In this document: positions 1 through 11,768 of the stretch, one piece after another | Layout: each line of letters opens with the position of its first letter | Numbering within the stretch: the first letter of the stretch is position 1 | From: Dirofilaria immitis | Lineage: Eukaryota; Nematoda; Chromadorea; Rhabditida; Onchocercidae | Length of the DNA: 64,000 nt | Direction: 5' to 3' | NCBI GenBank assembly: GCA_024305405.1 | Contig: JAKNDB010000107.1 | Span: 1,798,001-1,862,000, forward strand | Notes under the pieces: model-generated | Database searches by the model: none | The model's input: only the letters and a program-made list of their open reading frames with translations | Told to the model about the DNA's origin: nothing | Translations under genes and position numbers: made by a program

Positions 1-256
1 ATAGTATCTTTATTGAAAATATCTCAAGTATTTATTTGCAGAGAGAGAATAAATGCATTCTAAATGTATTAAATGCTCTTTTTTTATTGTTTTGCTCCCA
101 ATAATACTGAGACTTCAAAACATCTGTATAAAGTCGTGAAATTTTAGTTCCTTTTTCTGTTATCAGTGCTTAAGCAGCTTTGGAAGTTTTTTAATGGTAG
201 TATATTATTGCTGTGAAATATGCTTTTAAAAGTTGAAATTTTTCGAATGTTTTCAG

Positions 257-3200
257 ATTGACGAAGAGAAGGAAGCGAAACAGAAAAATTTAATGGATTC
301 GCTAGCCTGGCCAGCATTCCTAGCAAAAATCGAAGAGGAAGAAGGTGATCGAAATGTAAAAAGGTAGTTTTTTTTTCTTACAAAATGAACCACTAATATT
401 TGTTATCATTCGGTTGACTCCTGTAAAATTCGATCTTCCTTTGGAAAGATGAATAGTAAAGTTTCTATTTTAAAATCTTTTGTGTAATATTGAAATCTTA
501 TTTTATCCAGACTCTCAGTGATGCGGAACTATCGTTTGACAAAGAATAACTTTCAGACGTAAGATTTCATTTAAATCAAGTAGTTATATGATTCAAAAGA
601 TTTGAATCTTTTTTCCTCATCACTTAGATCATCGTATATTTAGCAGTGGAATTATCTAGAAGAATAAAGTTATAATTTTTGGTAGGTTTAATGTAGTCAT
701 TTATTTTCAGGTTGATAATTCCAAGGGTTTCAAGGTTGAAGCTTTCTCTGATAATGACGATGACAGCGATGATGCTTTGCAAGAGGTCTGAAAAATATTT
801 TAATGGTAAATTAACCTAATTGTAGTGTTATTCTTTTAATTGGTCAGGATTTTAAAGAAAAATAAAACAATTAATTATGTATTTAGGCCATACATGCTTC
901 ACTTCTCGAAGATTCAGTCCGAAAATGCGGAGTGATTCAAATCAACAACGGTCACGAATCAAAGGCGATATGATCGAGCGGTTGCGCACAGCATTTACTG
1001 GAAGAACTAAAGGTGCCCTTTGTTTAACTCTATAAGTTATTCTTTTCTTTTTCTTGAACAACTATTTAAAGTTTTTGGTAACTTTCCAATGATTTTATAG
1101 AAATTTGCTTTAAAAAATGCCGTGTATTGTGATTTTTATATGTTTATATACGGATAAGTTGCTACATGTTTTATATGTTACAAAGTAATTGTGTTGTTTC
1201 TCATAACTTTTTGCCTTTACGTATTTCTTTTATTGAACTAAATTTATAAAACTCGTAGATTTACATCACGATTCATGGTCATCGTCGTCGGGCGAGAGCA
1301 GTGATGAATTTGTTGAAGTACTACCTGAACTAGCGAAAAATTTAGAGGCAGTCGATGTTTCTTCTTCTGTTATAAAAACTACCGAAGTTTCAACAAAATC
1401 TCAATCGAAGGAATGCCTTATTAACAATAAGCAGCACATCGACGAAAAGGTAAAAAGCATTTGTTGGAGGATTTCCAGTTCTCTTTAATTCTTCTCATTT
1501 TGCTGAGTGATACTTATTTTAATACTTTCTATATTCTTCGATTTTTAGTTATCAGGCAGTGCAATGAATTATGTCCGTGGATCTTCTTTTCAGTTTTGCA
1601 TGTATATATATACCGTCCTGCTGCTGGCGCTGTGGGATGAACCAAACGTTGAGTTAAAGTGCCAAACTTTCCGCTCATGAGATCCCATGAAAGGCGTTGG
1701 TTGGTATAGACAGCAGGACGGTATACATAGCTATTTTAATTCAGTAGTAAATTGTTAGCAATTTTATTGCAGTCACTATAGATAATTACTGAACATATTT
1801 TAGAACAAAAATATCGAGAAATCATACAATGAGTCTGTTGTTCAAAGCTCATCAATGTGCATTAATCCAGTTGGTGATATAGGTATTTTTACTTCAACAC
1901 AGGAAGAAGGAATTTATAAAGATTGTCAGGTTTATTGTTCTCTTAATTCTGATTTTGTGTAATTCAAATGGATTTCTTCTTATTGCGTCAAATGGATTCT
2001 TCGGAAATTTGAAACTGGTTATTTTTTATTTTCAGGATCTATTACGTATTTGTGGAATTCCGTTTATTATTGCTCCTGCTGAAGCCGAAGCACAATGTTG
2101 CGAACTTGAAAGATTGGGTCTTGTGCAGGCATATTTTATTTTTTCAGCAATTATATTAACATCTTTTGATGTGCAGCAACTACATTTAAAAAATTATTGA
2201 AAATACCATCTTTACATAGAAGAATTCAGTATTTACTTCATATCTGCGAGATTCTGTTTATTACCATTTATGCATATCAGTTACCATTGCCAATCTTTTT
2301 TGAAAGACCTATGTTTTTTCTTCATATAATTCTACCGCTTTTTTGAGGAGTTATCTTAATCAAATTGATCAGATGAAAAAATAGAAAAAAACGGGATGCA
2401 TTTTTATAGGGAATAATTAGCGATGATTCTGATGTTTGGTTATTCGGTGCCACTGTGGTTTATAAAAACATGTTCAATCAAAAACGAAGGTTGCAAATGT
2501 ACTCCATGGAAACGATTCATAATCAATTAGGTAATTTCTTTCAGTTCCCTCGTTTGGTTTTATGATATAGTTCATGGTATGAATTCATTTTAATTGCCTG
2601 TAAAGACTTTAAATTCATGTATTATGTTTATTAATGGAGAATGAAATCACTAGTAATTTTAGGCTTGTCACGGTGGGAAGCAGTGCAAATAGCTTTACTT
2701 TCCGGTGGTGATTATACTAGCGGTATAGAAGGTGTTGGAGTTGTTACAGCATTGGAACTAATTTCAGAATTTGCAACTGCTTCACGAGAAGTAGATGTCG
2801 AACCTTCTCAACAGGTTTTTAATGTTTGTTGAAGAGTTCGCTCTTTGTTTTCGCAGCTGTTCTACATGCGTATATAAAACTTTCATGAAAATGCAGAAAA
2901 TCAATGTCATATTTTTATTTTTTAAATGACTTCAGGCTTTTGAAAACTTATGTCGTATATCGGAATGGTTAAATCGTCGTGGTGCTTGGAATAATTTGCC
3001 AACAAGTAGTGATTGCAGCAGTGAACAACAGAATAAGGAGAAAAGAAAATTCGTAGAGAATACACGACGGTTGAAGTTGAGACGGTTAATTGAGAAAAAT
3101 AACACTGCCGAAACCCTGGAAGCGGTATATATTTTTTCTTATTTATTTTAGTTGGCACCAGCTGACGCCTTTCTTTGTACATTTTTCATTTTAGTTGCTT

Positions 3201-4754
3201 ATTTGTTTTATAAAATTTCGCTTTTCATTCTTTATTACTCTCATCATCCAGCTGTCACTTGCGATATGAGAAATATTCATTTACATTCCATTGAAAATTT
3301 TTAGCGAATTATAAAACTTACTATTGTTCAGAATAAAAAATTGGGTGGAATATTTGTAGAAAATTCTTCATCCAAGATAATGCGATCTATATAAGCAAGA
3401 TTGGGAAATGAATGAATTAAAGGTAAAAATAAAGTAAAAAGACATCTTTTGTTATTCTGCATTCCAAAAAGTGCAAAAAAAATCTTTTAATTGTTTTTAG
3501 TTTCCTTCTCCTGAAATATTCAATGCATACGCGAAGCCCTTGGTTGATAATTCAACAGAGAAGCCAAAATGGCGGAAGATTAATATGGAAGAATTGGAGT
3601 CATTTGTTTGGGAGAAACTAGGATGGGACGGGAAACATCTGGAACAGGTAGTTCGACAAAAAAATTTTTTTCTTGAAACTGTTGTTTTAGTTTCTAGCTG
3701 ATATGTATTATATGTATCATTTTATAACATGATTTTATATGTTTCACGATTTGCTTACTTTAAAATATTTGTTTCTTTTCTCTTTTCTATGTATTAGCAT
3801 TACTGCCTTTATCTTTCTTGAATGCCGAGTGAAGCGTTGTCGTTTTATACTTACTTTTCATCTACCTGATTGAATTAATAGGCTATTCTACAATATCGTA
3901 CAAAATTTTAGCAAACAAATCACTCACTGCTGAAGTGGAACGAGTATTTGAATCCAACGGCTGGTGGAAGTGGACAGTCATACCAGATGCATATCACATC
4001 CTTCACTCATCGTCTGCAGAAATCTGAGGATGATCAACGTTTATTTCTGACAGCACGAGTCCAAGCTGCTCTGCAGCGTTTAGTTACCGTTAAAAGTATG
4101 CTTAAATTCTGATTATATATTTTGTATTTTCGATCATTTGTTTCTCTTATTTTTAATGAATATTTTTCTTTCATACGTTTTCACATATTATGCTGTTTTC
4201 ACTTTTGTTATATTTTCTTAATGTCTTTATCAAGTATTGCTATTTCTCCTTATAATTGCTTTATATTGTCTTCAGATTCCCAAAATCAGTCTTTGTTGGA
4301 AAGTGTTGAGAATAACTGTGTTGCAGAATCGAAGGTAGCTTTAATGCGGAAATATTCTAAACAATTTATAATTAAAATTTGATTCTTTCTCAGATCCTTA
4401 TTGGTTACAAGTAGCAAAATTTTTGAGGTATATTATCTTTCGGCATTTAATGATTTACTGATTTAACTACCATTTATATATTTTTAAGATGGACATTATT
4501 GGAATCATTATTGAAGAAAATGAAATCGCATGAACGTCATAAATCATTTTCAGAAAATAACAACAAATGACAAACTGAAAAGAAAGCGACCGAGTAAATG
4601 TCTTGTGGGAAAATCGACAAGAAATAGAAAGGGGTTAACTAATGTTCTGAAGAATAAACGGAAAAAGTTAACTAAGGCGGAAAATGCTACTGATAATCTT
4701 GTCTCGAAGGAATTACAATTATCCGAAGATAGCTCTAATAGTGATACTTGTTAA
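257..4754 (+). CDS. xpg-1: XPG/Rad2-family DNA-repair endonuclease, 3' part (5' end outside window)
   Basis: Structure-specific endonuclease that cuts 3' of the lesion in nucleotide excision repair, in the nucleus. Exons I can place: 257-363, 511-558, 711-785, 887-1012, 1259-1449, 1804-1929, 2036-2128, 2410-2530, 2663-2814, 2936-3124, 3501-3647, 3912-4095, 4276-4334, 4554-4754. The early exons encode the acidic, serine-rich spacer. The XPG-I nuclease core follows: [10 protein letters not shown] in exon 2036-2128 and [11 protein letters not shown] in exon 2410-2530 supply the metal-binding acidic residues. The helix-hairpin-helix reads [20 protein letters not shown] in exon 2663-2814. The C-terminal exon is lysine/arginine rich, as in XPG, and ends DTC-stop. 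The N-terminal XPG-N domain should lie upstream. Exon 887-1012 is one base short at the A-run 922-925, and the join 558/711 also needs one extra base. The intron after 2128 appears to use a GC donor. Family assignment is firm; exact small exons are less so. Confidence 0.9.
756..913 (+). other. Ubiquitin-interacting-motif-like segment in the XPG spacer
   Basis: The end of exon 711-785 joined to the start of exon 887-1012 encodes [16 protein letters not shown]. It follows an acidic stretch (DNDDD). The spacing fits the ubiquitin-interacting motif: acidic block, hydrophobic L, two residues, A, three residues, S, two residues, E. The match is to a short consensus, so it supports a likely site rather than a proven one. 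Confidence 0.5.
1601..1727. repeat. Intronic inverted repeat / hairpin, about 120 bp
   Basis: Within the XPG intron between 1449 and 1804. A 15-bp left arm (TATACCGTCCTGCTG, 1609-1623) is exactly complementary to 1711-1725. Further inside, AACCAA-CG pairs imperfectly with CGTTGGTT, and TGGGAT with ATCCCA. The element is much richer in G+C than the intron around it. It could be a small non-autonomous transposon (MITE-like) or a structured RNA. I see no second copy in the window. Confidence 0.6.
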
Positions 4755-5029
4755 ACCGAGTGATTGATGTTTGCAAAAATTATTGATTTAAGGAAGGACT
4801 TTAAGTTAATGAAATTTAAATGACGTTTTATCTTGATTCGTATCAGAAAGTCATGTATTTGTTTTTACGTATTTCGTTTAAATAGAGAAAAATAGGCATA
4901 GGTATATTTCCTTGAAAAAGTGCAAATTTGTTTAGAAGAATTTATCTGCTTCCATTATTCCTCGAATTTCTTCTTTGTCGTATAGGTACATTCTTGTAGG
5001 AATAGTCGGAGAGGTATATTTGTTGGCAG

Positions 5030-5035
5030 AATAAA
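5030..5035 (+). promoter_or_regulatory. Candidate poly(A) signal AATAAA for the XPG gene
   Basis: AATAAA about 275 bases after the XPG stop codon at 4754. It is the first AATAAA I noted downstream, but the hexamer is common by chance in DNA this rich in A and T. Confidence 0.3.
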
Positions 5036-7136
5036 ATATAAATGTGACGGCTTCACTTGATTTCCTGCATTAATGTGGATATACAGGTTTCTTGACTTTG
5101 TTTAAAGTTCATATGTACTTAATGAACTTTTTAGGTGTTTAATGGAACAGAAGTATTGGAAAGCTTGAACTGCCGTGCCAATTAATACAGCCGAAATTTA
5201 TCAAATAGTTGTAGTCTATTATTAAAGTAACTTATCTCTGTTTTGGATGCACTCATGAATCTGAAAAAGAAAAATATTTATTTGGTTCGAAATTTCTCAA
5301 ACTTTATATAAATATTTCGGAATTCTGTAACGATTTATTTCTGAGAAAACACTAATATTGCTTTTAAATAGTACATATGAAAAGTAACAAAAATAATTGT
5401 TTCGAAGAAATATGTATGAGTTGTGATGTTTGGAAAACATAAATTGAGAATCAATTAAAATAAGGTAAAGTGACATCTTATTTGCCCTTATTTGTTCTAT
5501 ATATCTATCTATTGATTTAAAATATGTAAAATGCAGTCTATTCAGTGTTTTGTTTATTTATATTTTTATTTCGTAATTTTGATATATTTTTGAGACAAAA
5601 AATAGAATATATATGTTGAATAAAATTATACATAATGTGTTGGTATTATAGTTTATGTAAGGGGCGACTTATCTTCGATACTCCTCGCGCTTTTTTGCAA
5701 TTTTTTTAAATAATATAATATTTTCCGTAATAATAATAATTTTTGTTAATATTAATAATGTTTGAATAATATAAACTGAGTTTGTATGGATGATGAAAAA
5801 GGTTTATGATAAAGTTATTTTCGACAATATGAATGAAAGTAGAAATAATGAAGGATCGTTTGAGATGACTTCTAAATTTCTTTTTCTTTTCCGTTTTTTC
5901 AAACTTTTCGAACTATTCGGTATTCGAGAGGTGGCTGTTTGTTTTATGATCGTAACTTTGAGATTAAAATTTACACTTAGAATATCATCATAAGACATCG
6001 ATATTGGGGTAATTGATTTTTTTTTTTAAATTTTCCGTTCGAATTTGATTTGAGATGAAAATCGACAGCGATTTTTCATGTTATATTTTGAATTTTAATA
6101 ATTTTTAATCTGTCTTTTGCATTTTAGGATTTCTTGGAGATTATTCAGATAGGCTGCCTCACCTCAAATTGATGAATACTAAAATGTTGGATTTTTTTTT
6201 GAAATATTTAATGATTAATATCTATCAATTGGAAATTTAATGACTAATATCTGTGGAATGGAAACTGCATGATCTAGCTATATACAATGCAAAATGAGAA
6301 ATGTAATTTCATAGAGGACAATTCGCTTTCCTGTTTCATCGAGGTGTTCAAAGTTTTTGTTACTTCACTGTAACAAAAAAAAAAGGTTTCCAAAATACAT
6401 CTTATGCGGAAATTTTACAATCAGTTAAATGTTCGATCATCCAATGATTTATTCATCATTTTCCTTTCTCATCAATTCTCTTCGTTATAGTGATCATATT
6501 AGATTTGTACGCCAATACGTTGCTGTTGATAATCAGAAAAGTCTTCAAAAAAAAAAATTTCTTTAGAATTCAGAATTTTCGGAAAAGAAATTTAAAAAAA
6601 AAAACGAGAAATAGATGAAATCTTGTTTTTGTTTTGTGATTAATTATTTTTTTTTATTATTAAACTAATGTTTTTTTTTTTATCTATTTATACACTAAAT
6701 ATTATCTTTTCCGCTCATTTTAAAATGCTTTTTCATTTTTCCCTGTAAAATAAATTTGTTGCGGAAAAGTTCTAATATTATGTTACATTTAGAATTTTCG
6801 AGAAATATCACCTGTTTCTTCGATATTTTTTTTCTCTTCAAGAAAATAAGAATCAGTGAATCGTTGTCTATTGCATTCATTAGTATTCATTAAGTAAATA
6901 ACGCTAGAAATAATAAAAGTTAAAAATTTTTTTTTTTTAATTTTGACAATTTCTTATTCTTTTTTTTCTTTTCATAATTTCTAATATAATGAATGGTTTA
7001 AAATTGATTAAAGATATATTATTTGTTAATTAATAAGTGAAAATATTAAGTAATGATAAAATGGTGAATAATTAAATTTTATTGTTTTATTTCTTTGAAA
7101 TTCTATTTCTGCTTAAAATCATCCTAGATAAAAATT

Positions 7137-7240
7137 AATATTATTACTATTATTATTATCATTATTATTATTATCATTATTATTATTATCATTATTATTA
7201 TTATTATTATTATCATTATTATTATTGTTATCTGTTGTTG
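7137..7240. repeat. TTA/TCA trinucleotide microsatellite
   Basis: A run of TTA and ATC triplets (TATTATTATCATTATT pattern) about 100 bases long. On the minus strand it would read as an asparagine and aspartate tract, which is a repeat artefact and not a protein. Confidence 0.85.
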
Positions 7241-10200
7241 TTATTAAATGATTAATTATTCTTTCATATATTTTATTTCCCTGGTTATATTTCGACCGTT
7301 TAACCAACCATTTGAATGATTTAATTTCGTTTAAATTAAAATTCATGAAGGAGAGAAAGGGAGAAAGAGAGGGGAGACAGAGAGAGAGAGAAAGAGGAAG
7401 GAAGTGGAATAAAAAGAATAATTCATGAATCAACAAAATATTGGCATTTTCTTTCAATCATACAATTCCCTTTTCTTTTTACGCCGATTTCTCATATTAT
7501 TTCATTTTTATTCTACTGATTTCGGAGATCGTGCGGATGACAGAAAAAAAGAGAGCGCGAGAAAGAGAGAGAAAGAGAAAGAGAGAAAATGAAATGATAA
7601 ATTTTATTGAATTAAAGTTTTTAGAAAGCATTGACAATTTTAATATAATTAAAGAAGTAGCATAACATCATATATATATATATATGTATTTCAATTGCTT
7701 GCATTCAGATGTTGCTACATGCAAATTTGCCGTATTATGTTTAAATATTTTAGCGAAACTTTTTTCTTTTTTCTATTTTAATATTTAGAAAGGAATGATT
7801 TTTGAATTTCGAAAGTTTCATTTAATCTTTTAAAATTTAGAAATTTTATAATTTCAATTATGAAATGATATATATAATGGGAAATCAAATAGATTGTTTA
7901 AAAAAAAAAATAGTTTGATAAAAAATGAGAAAATGATATAGGATGCAATTTTTATCGATTATATTTCTATTTTTAAAAACAAAATTTAAGCATTTCAATA
8001 ATTGTTCTGAAATTCGATGAATTTTGAAATTTTAGAATTTTAGTATAATAAAATGAATATATGTTTTTTTAAAAAAAAAATTGATACATCAAAATGATGT
8101 TTTAAAAATCAGAATTTTTTTTGCAAACGGAAATAATTTCAAAATTTATCAATCTTTGATCAATTATCATTTGAAAGTGACCAAATTGACATAAAATTAT
8201 TGTAATTAATTGATTCAACATCAAAATAGTATTGTCATTTTTTTCTTACTTTTTTTTTTTTTTTTTTATCAAACAATGATTGATAAAAAAAATTTTAAAT
8301 CATCGCTTATCTTTCCATTTCTTTTATTTGATAGATAAATAAATTCTTTTGTAAATTATAAAATATTTCATATAATTTTGCTAAAATTTCGATAAAAAAG
8401 AAAACGAAAAATCTCTTTAATCAAATTCTTTTACTTTCACTTGAACGTTCTCTTTAATAATAAAGAAAAAAAAAAAAAAAACGAAAAAATCATTTGAACA
8501 AATATTAATATTTAGGAGTCTTAAGTTATAGCAAATATAATTTTAAATAAAAATTTTACTTATGTTAGTTTACCTCTTATCCATCTAATAGTTTTCCAAA
8601 TCCTAAACTTTCCATAGACTCTTTTACCATTTTTTTCTTTTTATTTGTTGACATTACTATGTAAACTTTGCTAAAATAAATATGTAATATATATACAAAT
8701 TGATAATTGAAACTTTGAAATTAACAAATAATAGGTAATTTTTTTCAAAATAATTGATTTTAAAATTATAATAATAATCAATGAACACTACTAGCATTGT
8801 AACGCTCATTTTTGAATATAATATAGAAAATTAATTCTTTATCAACAATTTATTATATTATTCAACTTTGATTATTATCATATGCAACGAATAGTTTTTC
8901 AAATTCTTAATTGTAATATTTATTTGCATATATACATTTTTTTTTTCTAATATATTCAATGTTTACTTTTCTCTTTTCAATTATAAGCATTTTGTCGTTA
9001 TATACAAAAACTTTTCAATTTTATCATTTTGTTTTTTGTGTTGCTCATTTTATATCCCATTTTATCATCTCTTCTTCATTTCTAATTATAATTGATTAAA
9101 TAGAATGATAAATAATAATTATCAATTGAATGTATTTTTTGTTCATCACATATATCATATATTTTTTTATGAATTGGAATTTTCGAAGAAATAATTTTTA
9201 TTATTAATGTTTTGTTATATTTAAATATTCCTCTTTTTCCCTATTCATAATTACAGCTCTCTTTCATAAATCAAAAAAGTTTGCATAAATTTCATTCATT
9301 TTGACATTTCATATTATTGAATGACAATTGCGTCATAGCATTATTGGAAACTAGTTTCCCATCATTCTTTCATTTCTCTATAAAAGGTTATCATTCATCA
9401 ATCCTTCTACTTATTTTCCGTGTTTCCGTAAGTTAACATCTCGCCACTTTTTCTACCTATATTTTTTAAATTTGATAAAACGATTTTTTACTGCTCATGA
9501 TTGAAAGCATATCAGTTAATTTTTTTTTTTTTTTTTACTTTAGCATTTTCATCGTTGATTGAATTTCACATCTACATTAGGAAATATGAGTGTATATAGG
9601 AAAAAATATGCAAATTTTTTAGTTATTTTTATTAAATTAAACCTTGCATTCTTATCAAAAATGAATTTTAATATTTTAGATTATTTTCTTTTAAAATTAT
9701 CTCGAATAAATTAATTAAATATGTCGTAAAACATTACAATATTTAATTATAAACTTAAACAATATGATGATCTAACATCGAAATGAGCTTTGAATTTAAT
9801 AGATCAAATAATTTGAATTTTGAATCAATTTGAAAAACATATGTTAGGAACAAATGATATAAGGTTGAATGGAGTAATCACAAAAGTTTCAAAACTTTGT
9901 GATTTTATTAAATTTTAAAATTAATTTTTGTTCATTTTCTTCGATATTTTTATCCTCTCATCGTTTTTTTTTCTTCCAACGTAAAAATAAGAAATTACTT
10001 AATTTTTAACTTTACAAAATACAAAATGTACTTATCAAACGAAAAAGAAAATTTTTAAATGTATAGGAATTTTAAATCAATAAACTATCCTTTTTCATAC
10101 AGTTTTTTGATTTTTAATTTAAACAATAGCAATAAATAACCAACGTAAATGCAACCATCTAAAAATTATATCTTTTAATGTAAAAAAAAATGTTGCTTAC

Positions 10201-11768
10201 ACTTCTTCTTCTTTCTTCTTCTTCTTCTTATTTGTTATATAAAATTTAAATATCGAAAATTTTAATTTAAAAAATAATAAAATATTCTCTTGGAATGTTT
10301 CTTTTATTTTTGCATTAAAATTTTTGAAGTTTTAAAATATCTTTTATTTATTTTCTTATCATAAAATACTTCTTTTTTCTCTCATTCTCGACCAATACAA
10401 TTGCTTCTTTATTCGCTATCTGATTAGCAATTTCATTTATTTCATCGTGTATATTTCATCATATTTTTATTTATATACAATCAAATTTATATCTTTTGTT
10501 CAATATCAATCATTAGCTTATAGATCTTTAGCTAACAAAAGATGATAAATTCAATAAATAACTCATTGTATATATTCATTAATCATTTTCGATGATCAAT
10601 CGTTTAGTATTATCAATTCTATGACATTTGATGAAATGAAACTTTTTATTTTTTTTTTTGTTATTTAACAATAAATTTCATTCCTTTCATTTAACTTTCT
10701 ATTTAATAAATTTTATTATTTTTTAGCAAAATTTATCACTGGCCAAAATTGATTGCATTTTTTTCTTTAATTTTGCATATATTAAATAAATAAAATTGTG
10801 ATAAAAAATCAAAAATACTCTCTCTCTCTCTCATAGTTGTTTAGAATGGGCTAATTAATGAACGTAAATTGTAGCAGCTGATTAATAAGTTTTTTCTAAT
10901 TGTTTATCAGTTACTTTTCTTCTTTTTCTCATTTTCTTCTTTTTCTCATTCTATTGTTTTTTTTGCTTCTTTTCTCTTATCAATAATAAGTGCATTAAAG
11001 GATATTTTATCCATGACCCTACTAATTTTATCACCTTACCATTCTCTCTTCCTTTTTGCTTTTTTCTCAAATTATCATCTTCATGTTTTATATTTCATTT
11101 GATGATTAATTTTCTTCTATTTTTTTTTTTAAATTCGTTAAAATTGAGTATGATTTGATGTTCGATTTATTTCAATGTTTTGTTTCTTCTTCTTCTTCTT
11201 CTTCTTTTCTTTATGTTATATATGTTTTAAATGAATAAAAGTTTGGATCAATCAATCAATTCTTTATACTTTTGTCGTCTTTCATTTGATTGATTTTCAA
11301 ATCATTAAAAAGTACTGATCTTTATGATGCTTAAACAATAAGCAAAGTTTTTTTTCTTCTTCTTTTATCTACAATTATGCTTTCCTTTTTTTTTCTATAA
11401 ATTTTGAATTCGTTAATACTCCAATCACAGATTTGTCAGTTAAAATAGATCACTAGATTCTATAATTACATGTCAGATTATCTCTGATTATCCTTAGAAA
11501 TGTCATCAAATGAAATCACATATCATCCATTTCAAAACAAAATTGTTTTTTTTTTTCATTTAAATTATTGAAATAATAATTATTAATTTTTTGAATAAAT
11601 TATTGAAATATAGGATTAATATAGCGTTTTAATAATTTTTGAATATTTTCTTGTGTTGCTAAATGATTTTTATTAAATATCATTATGTTGTTATGCATTA
11701 ATTAATATTATTTTATTGCAGAATTGTAGGATATATATAGTATTCGAATAATAGTAGTAATAATAATA

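Larger units (their letters stand above)
4755..11768. other. AT-rich intergenic stretch, no supported gene
   Basis: About 7 kb between the XPG stop and the QSOX start. It contains homopolymer A and T runs, a TTA/TCA microsatellite (7137-7240), purine-rich GA tracts (about 7345-7410 and 7540-7590), a TA tract (about 7670-7685) and short TTC and TC repeats (about 10200, 10820 and 11190). The open frames here are low-complexity or lack conserved features. The last part must include the QSOX promoter and 5' UTR, but I cannot point to a promoter motif. Confidence 0.6.

Noticed and set aside
1..256. Possible exon after TTTGCAG at about 41
   Set aside because: No open frame from it joins in phase to the exon at 257, so I treat this as XPG intron.
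7119..7457. Minus-strand 112-codon open frame rich in asparagine and aspartate
   Set aside because: It is the translation of a TTA/TCA microsatellite joined to a purine-rich tract, with no splice sites or conserved residues.
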